Source of the DNA: Lacrimispora xylanolytica
GTDB taxonomy: Bacteria > Bacillota > Clostridia > Lachnospirales > Lachnospiraceae
NCBI RefSeq assembly: GCF_026723765.1
Contig: NZ_CP113524.1
Coordinates: 915,001-979,000, forward strand
Direction of reading: 5' to 3'
Length of the DNA stretch: 64,000 nucleotides
A model generated the notes under the pieces. That model made no database searches, was not told the origin of the DNA, and saw nothing but the letters and a program-made list of their open reading frames with translations. How positions within the stretch are numbered: position 1 is the first letter of the stretch; every line of letters starts with the position of its first letter. This document shows, in pieces, positions 9,614 through 17,923 of the stretch. The position numbers were made by a program, and so were the translations under genes.

Positions 9614-10339
9614 ATGTATTATTTCGGCAGCAGAGTCCGTTACAGTGAGACAGATGAATATGGGAAACTGACATTAACTGGCATCATGAACTATCTTCAG
9701 GATTGTTCCACATTTCAGTCTGAGGATAACGGATTAGGTCTCTCTTACCTGATAAAACGTCACAAAGCATGGTGGCTTTCTTCCTGGCAGATTGTTGTGG
9801 ACCGTTATCCGGTTCTGGGGGAAGAGATCGTAATCAGCACCTGGCCTTATGACTTTAAGGGCTTTTACGGATACCGGAATTTTACCATTAGTGATAAGAA
9901 CGGAAACTATCTGGTAAGGGCCAATTCCGTTTGGTTTCTCTTTGATACGCAAAAGGGCAGGCCAGTTAAGATTGAGCCTGATGATATCAAGGGGTATGGC
10001 GATGGCTGGGAAGAGAAGCTTACTATGGATTATGCTCCAAGAAGGATTGAACTGCCGGAGGATTACAAGGCACTGGATCCTGTGACTGTAAGCAAGCATC
10101 ATATTGATACCAATCATCATGTGAACAATGCAAAATATGTAGAGATTGCCAGGGAAGTGCTTCCGGATGACATGGAGGTTACGGAACTGAGAGTGGAATA
10201 TAAAAAAGCGGCAGTCTTTGGTGATGCTATTTATCCCCGCATCAGCCGGACAGAGGAAGGTTATACGGTTTCTTTGTGTGACGGGCAGGGGAACGCCTTT
10301 GCGGTCATTTGGCTGCAGGGAAAAACAGAGAGGAAATAA
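9614..10339 (+). CDS. Acyl-[acyl-carrier-protein] thioesterase
   Basis: A 241-aa hot-dog-fold enzyme of the FatA/FatB-like bacterial acyl-ACP thioesterase family. It should release free fatty acids from acyl-ACP in the cytoplasm. Two hot-dog repeats are visible: RVRYSETDEYGKLTLTGIMNYLQD at the start, and the second with the catalytic block HIDTNHHVNNAKYVE (about residues 155-170) carrying the Asp/Asn/His cluster. ATG 9614 has GAGAGGTG 4 nt upstream; a TTG at 9584 has no ribosome site. One base separates its stop from the next start region, so it is coupled to the cvfB-like gene. Confidence 0.93.
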   Translation: MYYFGSRVRYSETDEYGKLTLTGIMNYLQDCSTFQSEDNGLGLSYLIKRHKAWWLSSWQIVVDRYPVLGEEIVISTWPYDFKGFYGYRNFTISDKNGNYLVRANSVWFLFDTQKGRPVKIEPDDIKGYGDGWEEKLTMDYAPRRIELPEDYKALDPVTVSKHHIDTNHHVNNAKYVEIAREVLPDDMEVTELRVEYKKAAVFGDAIYPRISRTEEGYTVSLCDGQGNAFAVIWLQGKTERK

Positions 10340-10340
10340 C

Positions 10341-11180
10341 ATGATAGAATTAGGAAAGATGCAGACCCTGGTAGTACAGAGGGTCAAGGAATTCGGTGTA
10401 TATCTTGGAGAAGATGGCTCAGGTGAGGCCTCTGTCCTTCTTCCTAAGAAGCAGGTTCCGGAAAATACTTCTCCTGGTGACAGGATCCACGTTTTTATCT
10501 ATAAGGATTCTGAGGACCGGCTCATTGCTACCACAGCTGAGCCAAAGCTTAAGGTAGGGGAAACTGCCGTACTTAATGTAAAAGAGGTTGGAAAGATCGG
10601 TGCATTTCTCGATATGGGTCTTGAAAAGGATCTTCTTCTGCCCTTTAAGGAACAGACACATAAGGTCCGTCAGGGTGAGCAGGTGTTGGTGGCCCTTTAC
10701 ATTGACAAGAGCAAACGCTTGGCTGCGACCATGCGGGTATACTCCTATATGAGCAATCAGTCACCTTATAAAAAGGACGATCAGGTTACTGGCATCATCT
10801 ATGAAATAAGTGATACTCTCGGTGCATTTGTAGCCGTAGACAATCAGTATTACGGTCTGATCCCACAAAAGGAATTATTTGAAACTTACAGGGAAGGTGA
10901 TAGTGTGACCGCCCGGGTAATGAAGGTGCGGGAAGACGGAAAGCTGGATCTAAGTCCAAGACAGAAGGCTCATATTCAGATGGATCAGGATGCTGCCCGT
11001 GTGTATGAAATCATAGATACCCAGTTTCAGGGAAGTCTGCCATTTACAGATAAGGCAGATCCTGAGATCATTAAAAGGGAATTTTCCATGAGCAAAAATG
11101 CATTTAAGCGTGCCATAGGCCATCTTTTAAAAGAAGGAAAAGTTAACATAACAGATAGCAAAATCGATAAGATTAAATAG
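10341..11180 (+). CDS. S1-like RNA-binding protein, CvfB family
   Basis: A 279-aa cytoplasmic protein matching the CvfB (YitL) family in length and architecture. It has tandem S1/OB-fold domains: FGVYLGEDGSGEASVLLPKK, then VGKIGAFLDMGLEKDLLLP, then LGAFVAVDNQYYGLIPQKELF. A winged-helix-like C-terminus follows (SMSKNAFKRAIGHLLKEGKV). CvfB in Staphylococcus influences virulence gene expression, but its RNA targets are poorly known. ATG 10341 follows the thioesterase stop with GAGAGGAAATAAC as ribosome site. Confidence 0.9.
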   Translation: MIELGKMQTLVVQRVKEFGVYLGEDGSGEASVLLPKKQVPENTSPGDRIHVFIYKDSEDRLIATTAEPKLKVGETAVLNVKEVGKIGAFLDMGLEKDLLLPFKEQTHKVRQGEQVLVALYIDKSKRLAATMRVYSYMSNQSPYKKDDQVTGIIYEISDTLGAFVAVDNQYYGLIPQKELFETYREGDSVTARVMKVREDGKLDLSPRQKAHIQMDQDAARVYEIIDTQFQGSLPFTDKADPEIIKREFSMSKNAFKRAIGHLLKEGKVNITDSKIDKIK

Positions 11181-11208
11181 CGGGTAAGCGGATAACAGGA
11201 GGATTATT

Positions 11209-11793
11209 TTGGACTCGATAGACTATTATAATAAGTATGCGGCAAAGGAATTTGAGGAAACTGTAAATCAGGATATGTCAAAGATCATGAAGGAATTCAC
11301 TGATCTTCTCGAAGAGGGAGATACTATTCTGGATTTAGGCTGCGGATCAGGCAGAGACAGCCTGACCTTCTATGACCTTGGATATGACGTAACTCCGCTT
11401 GATGCATCGGAAGAGATGTGCAAGCTGGCAGAGATCCACACTGGTCTGGAAGTGCTTAAGATGACATTTGAGGAAATGGATTTTGACAACGTTTTCGATG
11501 GTATCTGGGCATGCGCATCATTACTTCATACTCCGAAGAAGGAACTGTCTGACATTCTTACAAAGATAGCAAGGGCCTTAAATGACAGGGGAATCCTTTA
11601 TATGTCATATAAGCTTGGAGATTTTGAGGGGTTTCGGGGAAAACGGTATTTCACCGATTATACGGCTGATTCTATCACTGAGCTTCTAAGGGATAACGGT
11701 CGATTTGAAATTGTTAAGATCTGGGAAACCGAGGATGTCCGTACTGGTCATTCTGACGTTAAGTGGTTGAACGTTCTTGTTAGAAAACAATAA
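11209..11793 (+). CDS. Class I SAM-dependent methyltransferase
   Basis: A 194-aa Rossmann-fold methyltransferase. The SAM-binding glycine loop is ILDLGCGSGRDSL (about residues 44-56), followed by the acidic residue in VTPLDASEEM and GIWACASLLHTPKKEL at strand 4. The substrate is unknown; this small-molecule branch resembles UbiE/tellurite-resistance-type enzymes. It starts at TTG 11209, supported by ACAGGAGG 6 nt upstream with no better ATG. Probably the last gene of the thioesterase-cvfB operon (28-nt gap). Confidence 0.87.
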   Translation: MDSIDYYNKYAAKEFEETVNQDMSKIMKEFTDLLEEGDTILDLGCGSGRDSLTFYDLGYDVTPLDASEEMCKLAEIHTGLEVLKMTFEEMDFDNVFDGIWACASLLHTPKKELSDILTKIARALNDRGILYMSYKLGDFEGFRGKRYFTDYTADSITELLRDNGRFEIVKIWETEDVRTGHSDVKWLNVLVRKQ

Positions 11794-11810
11794 AATGACA
11801 AAAAATTACA

Positions 11811-11843
11811 CAAGGCGGAGTCGATATTTGCGGCTCCGCCTTG
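11811..11843 (+). terminator. Hairpin, likely terminator
   Basis: Perfect ten-pair stem CAAGGCGGAG/CTCCGCCTTG with a 13-base loop. The trailing sequence is TGTAATTTA rather than a clean T run, so termination may be partial. Confidence 0.65.
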
Positions 11844-12114
11844 TAATTTATTACCAAATATCATGAAAATTAAGCGCTTGCTATCGAATATAGACAGAAA
11901 AAGCCAGGCCATTCTTTTGTTATTTTGACGTTTCAGTCAATTTTTTTGTATGTTATACAAATTAGCCAAAAGCCCTAAATTCTTTTTGGTAAATAACAAT
12001 ATGGTAAATAAAATTCAATTCATGTATGATTATTTCAAGAAACATGAGCCAGGGCTGTGGGGGCTTTTGGCTGTTACAAGTGGTTTACATTATATTTTTA
12101 GGAGGATTAGTAAG

Positions 12115-13227
12115 ATGGCTAGTTTATCATTGAAAAACATTGTCAAAAGATATCCGAATGGATTTGAGGCAGTTAAGGATTTTAATCTGGAAATCGCAGA
12201 TAGAGAATTCGTTATTTTCGTAGGACCATCCGGATGTGGTAAGTCCACAACCCTTCGTATGATCGCAGGTCTGGAAGACATTTCTTCCGGTGAACTTTAC
12301 ATTGACGGAAAATTGATGAATGATGTTGAGCCAAAGGACAGAGATATCGCAATGGTATTCCAGAACTACGCTCTTTATCCGCATATGACTGTATACGATA
12401 ACATGGCGTTTGGTCTTAAGCTTAGAAAAACTCCAAAGGAAGAGATTGAGAAGCAGGTTCATGAAGCTGCAAGAATTCTTGACCTTGAGCATCTGTTAGA
12501 CCGTAAGCCAAAGGCTTTATCCGGTGGACAGAGACAGCGTGTTGCCATGGGACGTGCCATCGTACGTAATCCTAAAGTATTCTTAATGGATGAGCCTCTG
12601 TCAAACCTTGATGCAAAGCTGAGAGGCCAGATGCGTATTGAGATCTCCAAGTTACATCAGAGACTTCAGGCAACCATTATCTACGTAACACATGACCAGA
12701 CAGAGGCTATGACTCTTGGTACCAGAATCGTAGTTATGAAGGACGGCGTTATCCAGCAGGTTGACTCTCCTCAGAACTTATACGATAAGCCAGGCAACAA
12801 GTTCGTTGCTGGATTTATCGGAGCTCCTCAGATGAACTTAATCGATGCTACAGTTGCTAAAAATGGCAGCGATGTAACACTTACTTTTGGAGGCAACACA
12901 ATCGCTCTTCCAGAAGCAAAGGCTAAAAAGTTAGAGGCAGCAGGCTATGTTGGAAAAACTGTAGTTTTAGGAATCCGTCCAGAAGATTTACACGATGAGG
13001 AAGCATTCCTTGCATCTTCTCCAAACAGTATCATTGACGCAACCATCAGAGTTTATGAGCTCTTAGGTGCAGAAGTTTACTTATACTTTGATGTTGATGA
13101 TGCAAGCTTTACAGCAAGAGTAAATCCTCGTACAACTGCTAGACCTGGCGATACAATTAAGCTTGCACTTGATTTATCCAAGGTACATGTATTTGATAAG
13201 GATACAGAACTTGTTGTTTTAAACTAA
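12115..13227 (+). CDS. Sugar ABC transporter ATP-binding protein (UgpC/MsmX type)
   Basis: A 370-aa CUT1-type ATPase. It has Walker A GPSGCGKST, Q-loop VFQNYALYPHMTVYDN, signature LSGGQRQRVAMGRA, Walker B VFLMDEPLSNLDAKLR and the H-loop VTHDQTEA. A C-terminal TOBE/MsmK-type domain (residues 245-370) contains GIRPEDLHDE. No permease or binding protein is next to it, as is usual for the shared ATPases (MsmX/MsmK) that energise several sugar importers. ATG 12115 has a perfect AGGAGG; the longer reading frame from 11950 is a leader. A possible TTGACG/TATGTT promoter at 11925-11954 would leave a leader of about 160 nt. Confidence 0.93.
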   Translation: MASLSLKNIVKRYPNGFEAVKDFNLEIADREFVIFVGPSGCGKSTTLRMIAGLEDISSGELYIDGKLMNDVEPKDRDIAMVFQNYALYPHMTVYDNMAFGLKLRKTPKEEIEKQVHEAARILDLEHLLDRKPKALSGGQRQRVAMGRAIVRNPKVFLMDEPLSNLDAKLRGQMRIEISKLHQRLQATIIYVTHDQTEAMTLGTRIVVMKDGVIQQVDSPQNLYDKPGNKFVAGFIGAPQMNLIDATVAKNGSDVTLTFGGNTIALPEAKAKKLEAAGYVGKTVVLGIRPEDLHDEEAFLASSPNSIIDATIRVYELLGAEVYLYFDVDDASFTARVNPRTTARPGDTIKLALDLSKVHVFDKDTELVVLN

Positions 13228-13243
13228 ATTATATGAAAAATTC

Positions 13244-13279
13244 AGCAGGCGGGTATGATACTCGCTTGCTTTTTTTTTC
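13244..13279 (+). terminator. Terminator after the ABC ATPase gene
   Basis: Twelve-pair stem AGCAGGCGGGTA with TACTCGCTTGCT (two G-U pairs), three-base loop, then eight T. Confidence 0.9.
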
Positions 13280-13330
13280 TTTTTGCTTTAATATAGAATA
13301 AGGTAAATTTACGAAAAAGGAGAATATGCC

Positions 13331-14419
13331 ATGATTTCGAATCAAATACTTCAAACGACCATTGAAGGATTAAAAGGAATTACAAGAATTGATCTGTGTA
13401 TTTGTGATACAGAAGGAAAGGTATTGGCTACCACATTTCCTGATGCGGAAGATTATGAAAGTTCAATCCTGGCTTTCGTGGATTCTCCGGCCGACAGCCA
13501 GGTAATCCAGGGATACCAGTTTTTTAAAGTGTTCGATGAACACCAATTAGAATACATCCTTCTTGCAAAAGGAGGAAGCGATGATGTATATATGGTCGGC
13601 AAACTGGCTACGTTTCAGATTCAGAGCCTTTTGGTTGCATATAAAGAACGTTTCGATAAAGATAATTTCATCAAAAATTTACTTCTTGATAATCTCCTTT
13701 TGGTTGATATTTATAACCGTGCAAAGAAACTGCACATTGAAACAAATATCAAAAGAGTCGTATTTATTATTGAGACCCAGCATGAAAAGGATGTAAATGC
13801 GCTTGAAACAGTGCGCAATCTATTTGCGGCTAAAACAAAGGATTTTGTTACTGCTGTAGATGAGAAAAACATCATTCTCGTAAAGGAAGTAAAAGAAGGC
13901 GAGACATATGAGGATTTAGAAAAGACAGCGAATACCATTCTGGACATGCTCAACACAGAAGCCATGACCCAGGTTCACGTTGCCTTTGGTACCATTGTCA
14001 GCGAAATCAAAGAAGTTTCCAGATCTTATAAGGAAGCTAAGATGGCTATGGATGTTGGCAAGATCTTCTATAGCAATAAGAATGTAGTTGCTTACAGCAA
14101 GCTTGGCATTGGCCGTCTGATTTATCAGCTCCCACTTCCATTATGTCGTATGTTTATCAGAGAAATCTTCGACGGCAAATCACCAGATGATTTTGATGAA
14201 GAGACATTAACGACCATTAATAAATTCTTTGAGAATAGCTTGAACGTATCAGAGACATCCAGACAGCTTTATATTCATAGAAATACTTTGGTATATCGTT
14301 TGGATAAGCTTCAGAAGAGTACTGGGTTGGACCTTAGGGTGTTTGAGGATGCGATTACGTTTAAGATCGCACTTATGGTTGTAAAATACATGAAATACAT
14401 GGAGAACCAAGACTATTAA
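13331..14419 (+). CDS. CdaR/PucR-family transcriptional regulator
   Basis: A 362-aa regulator. Residues 1-110 form a ligand-binding domain of the sugar-diacid-recognition type (GITRIDLCICDTEGKVLATT). A central region (about 130-260) resembles the GGDEF-like CdaR domain (VVFIIETQHEK ... TQVHVAFGTIVSEIKEVSRSYKEA). The C-terminal PucR helix-turn-helix (about 300-360) reads NVSETSRQLYIHRNTLVYRLDKLQ. Its position right after an MsmX-type ATPase suggests a link to carbohydrate uptake, but this is inference. AAAAAGGAGAATATGCC precedes ATG 13331. Confidence 0.9.
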   Translation: MISNQILQTTIEGLKGITRIDLCICDTEGKVLATTFPDAEDYESSILAFVDSPADSQVIQGYQFFKVFDEHQLEYILLAKGGSDDVYMVGKLATFQIQSLLVAYKERFDKDNFIKNLLLDNLLLVDIYNRAKKLHIETNIKRVVFIIETQHEKDVNALETVRNLFAAKTKDFVTAVDEKNIILVKEVKEGETYEDLEKTANTILDMLNTEAMTQVHVAFGTIVSEIKEVSRSYKEAKMAMDVGKIFYSNKNVVAYSKLGIGRLIYQLPLPLCRMFIREIFDGKSPDDFDEETLTTINKFFENSLNVSETSRQLYIHRNTLVYRLDKLQKSTGLDLRVFEDAITFKIALMVVKYMKYMENQDY

Positions 14420-14438
14420 CGCCAGCCATGAGCAGTGC

Positions 14439-14503
14439 GAAAAGAGGCAGCAAAACAGCTGCGTTACGCTAGCGTAAAAGCAGATGATTTGCTGTCTCTT
14501 TTC
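14439..14503 (+). terminator. Long hairpin after cdaR-like gene, overlapping the first 119-bp repeat
   Basis: Outer arms 14439-14454 (GAAAAGAGGCAGCAAA) and 14488-14503 pair at 15 of 16 positions. Inside, CTGC (14459-14462) pairs with GCAG (14480-14483), and TTACGCTAGCGTAA (14464-14477) is a perfect palindrome. The right arm ends in CTTTTC rather than a pure T run. It could terminate the regulator transcript or be a structural element of the repeat array. Confidence 0.6.
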
Positions 14504-15054
14504 ATAGGGCGAAGCCCGTAAACTGAGATGAAGCGAAGCGGAATCGAAGTTTCACTGCGGGTTAGAGGGAAGCACACAAAACCTCCGCTAGCGTAAAAGC
14601 AGATGATTTGCTGCCTCTTTTCATAGGGCGAAGCCCGTAAACTGAGATGAAGCGAAGCGGAATCGAAGTTTCACTGCGGGTTAGAGGGAAGCACACAAAA
14701 CCTCCGCTAGCGTAAAAGCAGATGATTTGCTGCCTCTTTTCATAGGGCGAAGCCCGTAAACTGAGATGAAGCGAAGCGGAATCGAAGTTTCACTGCGGGT
14801 TAGAGGGAAGCACACAAAACCTCCGCTAGCGTAAAAGCAGATGATTTGCTGCCTCTTTTCATAGGGCGAAGCCCGTAAACTGAGATGAAGCGAAGCGGAA
14901 TCGAAGTTTCGCTGCGGGTTAGAGGGAAGCACACAAAATCTCCGCTAGCGTAAAAGCAGATGCTTAGCTCCCTCTCTTTTTATTGGACATCCCCGTAAAC
15001 TGAGATGAAGCGAAGCGGAATCGAAGTTTCACTGTGGTATAGAGTAACACAAGC
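14471..15054 (+). repeat. Five tandem copies of a 119-bp repeat
   Basis: Units begin with AGCGTAAAAGCAGATG at 14471, 14590, 14709, 14828 and 14947, a constant 119-bp period. Copies 1-4 differ by one to three bases; copy 5 is diverged in its middle and degenerates after about 108 bp. Each unit contains GCTAGC at the junction, a small GGGC-GAA-GCCC hairpin, and the segment GATGAAGCGAAGCGGAATCG. The reading frames through it are periodic artefacts, not genes. It fills nearly all of the 690 bp between the CdaR-like gene and ftsE. Confidence 0.95.
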
Positions 15055-15107
15055 AACAATCCTTTCCATGCAAAAAGTACGTAAGCAAAAAGACTTAGAG
15101 GACTGAA

Positions 15108-15794
15108 ATGATAGAATTATGGAATGTAAGTAAAACATATGAAGCCGGTAACAAAGCCCTTCGCAACGTCAGCATCAATGTGGAAGATGGAGAATTTGTT
15201 TTCATCATCGGCCGCAGCGGTTCAGGTAAATCAACACTTTTAAAAATGCTGTTAAAAGAAGTGGAACCAACCTCCGGCAAAATAATAGTAAATGATATGA
15301 ATTTAGGCAAGATGCCAAGAAAATTTATTCCAAAATACAGACGAAAGCTAGGCATGGTCTTTCAGGACTTCCGTCTTTTAAAAGACCGTAATGTTTATGA
15401 AAACGTTGCTTTTGCCCAAAGAGTCATTGGTGCCTCTACAAAAAGCATCAAAGAGTCTGTCCCAGCCATGTTAAAGATGGTAGGCTTATCGTCAAAATAC
15501 AAATTTTTTCCTCAGCAGTTGTCCGGTGGTGAGCAGCAGCGTGTTGCCATTGCCAGGGCTCTGATTAACCGACCGGAAATTCTTCTTGCAGATGAACCCA
15601 CTGGAAATTTAGATGGGCACAATTCCATGGAGATCATGAAGCTTCTAAACGAGATCAACAAGCAGGGAACTACTGTAATCGTAGTAACTCATAGCCAGGA
15701 GATCGTAGATCGGATGAAGAAGCGAGTGATTGTGATGGATCGCGGAGCCATCATTAGTGATGAGAAAAAAGGCGGTTATACATATGAGAATTAG
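15108..15794 (+). CDS. ftsE: Cell division ATP-binding protein FtsE
   Basis: A 228-aa ABC ATPase of the divisome. It has Walker [11 protein letters not shown]-loop VFQDFRLL (typical of FtsE), signature [15 protein letters not shown], Walker [13 protein letters not shown] and H-loop VTHSQE. With FtsX it forms a complex that does not transport but activates peptidoglycan hydrolases outside the cell; the two genes that follow FtsX here are such secreted enzymes. ATG 15108 follows AGAGGACTGAA. The stop overlaps ftsX by 11 nt. Confidence 0.96.
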   Translation: MIELWNVSKTYEAGNKALRNVSINVEDGEFVFIIGRSGSGKSTLLKMLLKEVEPTSGKIIVNDMNLGKMPRKFIPKYRRKLGMVFQDFRLLKDRNVYENVAFAQRVIGASTKSIKESVPAMLKMVGLSSKYKFFPQQLSGGEQQRVAIARALINRPEILLADEPTGNLDGHNSMEIMKLLNEINKQGTTVIVVTHSQEIVDRMKKRVIVMDRGAIISDEKKGGYTYEN

Positions 15795-16692
15795 TACATT
15801 TTGGTACTGCTTAAAGCAGGGCGTTAATAATATATGCAGGAACATTTTGTTTTCCCTTGCCTCCATTGCTACGGTATCCGCATGCATTTTTCTTTTCTGC
15901 CTGTTTTTTTCCATTGTTATAAATGTTCAGCATGTGATTAAGAATACAGAGGGCACCGTTGGAATTACCGTATTTTTTGAAGCCGGACTTGATAAGAATA
16001 AAATAACGGCAATCGGTAATCAGATTAAAGCCAGGGAAGAAGTAAAGGAAGTAAAGTTCATTTCCGCAGAGGAAGCCTGGGCGGAAGCAAAAGAAGCGTA
16101 TTTTGGTGATATGCAGGATCTGGCAGAAGGGTTTGAGGAAGATAATCCTCTGGCCAATTCATCCTCTTATACCGTATACTTAAAAGATTTGGTAGATCAG
16201 GATAAAGTTGTGGACTGGTTAAAAGGCATTGAAGGAGTAAGAAAAGTCAATTACTCCAGAACCGCTGCAGAGGGCATGAATAGCTTAAATAAGGTCATTG
16301 GAGTGCTTTCCATGCTGATCATCGGCATTTTACTTGCGGTAGCTATTTTCCTTATCAGCAATACCATATCTGTGGCTGCTGCTTTCCGTAAGAATGAAAA
16401 TCACATCATGAAGCTGATAGGAGCCACGGATTATATGATACGGGCCCCCTTTGTAGTGGAAGGTGTTATCATAGGCCTGATTGGAGCCTCCATTCCTCTC
16501 ATTGCCATTTATTTTCTATACCGTTCTACGGTTGAGTATGTTGTTACAAAGTTCAGCATTTTATCGGGACTGTTTCAGTTTCTCCCGGTGGAGGCAATAT
16601 TCCCGTACATGGCGGTAACTGCCCTGTCCTTGGGACTGGGTATTGGTTTCTTTGTAAGCTTCTTTACCATTAGAAAGCATTTAAAAGTGTAA
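15784..16692 (+). CDS. ftsX: Cell division protein FtsX
   Basis: A 302-aa membrane partner of FtsE. The N-terminus is [20 protein letters not shown] as in clostridial FtsX, with the first membrane helix at about residues 22-45, a large extracellular loop (about 50-165) that recruits the hydrolase, and three C-terminal membrane helices (about 180-200, 230-250, 270-290). ATG 15784 matches the family N-terminus and has AAAGGCGG about 8 nt upstream; an ATG at 15757 would add nine residues not typical of the family. Confidence 0.94.
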   Translation: MRISTFWYCLKQGVNNICRNILFSLASIATVSACIFLFCLFFSIVINVQHVIKNTEGTVGITVFFEAGLDKNKITAIGNQIKAREEVKEVKFISAEEAWAEAKEAYFGDMQDLAEGFEEDNPLANSSSYTVYLKDLVDQDKVVDWLKGIEGVRKVNYSRTAAEGMNSLNKVIGVLSMLIIGILLAVAIFLISNTISVAAAFRKNENHIMKLIGATDYMIRAPFVVEGVIIGLIGASIPLIAIYFLYRSTVEYVVTKFSILSGLFQFLPVEAIFPYMAVTALSLGLGIGFFVSFFTIRKHLKV

Positions 16693-16704
16693 GGGGAAAT
16701 GCCC

Positions 16705-17907
16705 ATGAATTTTAAAAAGAGGCTGTTTGCAGCAGGACTATGCAGTTTGATGGCAGTATCATGCATATTTCCTTCTTATGCGACTAAAACTGAGATGGAT
16801 GAGGCAAAGAAAAAGGCCTCTTCTTTGGAAGAAGAAAAGAAGGAAATAGAAACAACCTTAAAGGAGCTGGAAGGGTTAGAGCAGGATGCTGCCAGTTACA
16901 TAAAAAACCTTGACACCAGCCTTGATTCATTAAACAAACAGGTAAATGCACTGCAGTCCCAGATGAGTGCAAAGGAAGAAGAGATAAAAGCAGCCAGTGA
17001 GGAACTGGAAGCTGCAAAGACGACGGTCTCTCGCCAATATGAGGATATGAAGCTGAGAATTCAATATATGTATGAAAAGGGTGAGACAAGCTATATTGAC
17101 TTATTATTTAAGTCTGGCGATCTCACCCAGCTTTTTAACCGGGCGGAATATATCAGCAGCATTGTCGCATATGATAGGAGAATGCTGGAGAACTACAAAA
17201 GATCGAAAGAAGAGGTAGAGCAGCGGGAACAGGTACTTTTGGCAGAGCGGGAGGAGCTGGCCGCCTTTGAGGCAGCAACCAGCAAAAAACAGCAGGAGGT
17301 AGAAAGCCTCATCAGTAAGAAAAATGCTGACCTTGCCGTTTACCAAAATAAGATCAATGACGGCAGAAATAGTTTAAAAGAGCTCAACCAGGATATCGCA
17401 GAACAGGAAAAGCGCATCGAAGCTATGGAGGCAGAGATCCGTAAAAAGGAAGAAGAAGCGCGTAAAGCAGCCCAGAAAGCAGGAAAAACGTATAATACGG
17501 TTGCGATCGGGAATATTAAGTTTATATGGCCCTGCCCTTCTTCAAGCAAGATTACCTCTGGCTTTGGTGACAGAGATTCCCCGACAGAGGGTGCATCTAC
17601 CAATCATAAGGGAATTGATGTGAGCGCACCAACGGGAAGCGACATCGTAGCGGCGGCGTCTGGTACAGTTACCATATCTACATACAGTTATTCTGCCGGC
17701 AACTATATCATGATACATCATGGCGGCGGTGTTTATACCGTCTATATGCACTGTTCGGAGCTTTTGGTGTCCGCAGGGCAAGAGGTATCTCAGGGGCAGG
17801 TAATTGCAAAAGTGGGTTCTACCGGATATTCTACCGGGCCTCACCTCCATTTTGGAATCAGGGTAGATGGAAGCTATGTAAATCCGGCGAAATACGTTAG
17901 CCCATAA
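16705..17907 (+). CDS. Secreted murein hydrolase activator/peptidase, EnvC-like, M23 domain
   Basis: A 400-aa exported protein: signal peptide (about residues 1-27, SYATK), a long coiled coil (about 28-250, MDEAKKKASSLEEEKKEIE and later heptads), and a C-terminal M23/LytM domain. The domain keeps the zinc ligands (HKGID and HLHF), so it may be a true endopeptidase rather than a degenerate EnvC activator. The position directly after ftsEX matches the Gram-positive PcsB/EnvC arrangement, where FtsX binds the coiled coil. ATG 16705 has AAGGGG 8 nt upstream; ATG 16699 is too close to it. Confidence 0.93.
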   Translation: MNFKKRLFAAGLCSLMAVSCIFPSYATKTEMDEAKKKASSLEEEKKEIETTLKELEGLEQDAASYIKNLDTSLDSLNKQVNALQSQMSAKEEEIKAASEELEAAKTTVSRQYEDMKLRIQYMYEKGETSYIDLLFKSGDLTQLFNRAEYISSIVAYDRRMLENYKRSKEEVEQREQVLLAEREELAAFEAATSKKQQEVESLISKKNADLAVYQNKINDGRNSLKELNQDIAEQEKRIEAMEAEIRKKEEEARKAAQKAGKTYNTVAIGNIKFIWPCPSSSKITSGFGDRDSPTEGASTNHKGIDVSAPTGSDIVAAASGTVTISTYSYSAGNYIMIHHGGGVYTVYMHCSELLVSAGQEVSQGQVIAKVGSTGYSTGPHLHFGIRVDGSYVNPAKYVSP

Positions 17908-17923
17908 GGAGCTAGATAGGAGA

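Noticed and set aside
11950-12114. N-terminal extension of the sugar ABC ATPase
   Set aside because: The ATPase domain starts at MASLSLKNI with a perfect AGGAGG; the extension has no homology and overlaps the probable promoter.
14681-14932. 83-codon - strand ORF
   Set aside because: Its translation simply repeats every 119 bp; it is produced by the tandem array.
14471-15054. CRISPR array
   Set aside because: The repeats abut without unique spacers, the 119-bp unit is far too long, and no cas gene is in the window.
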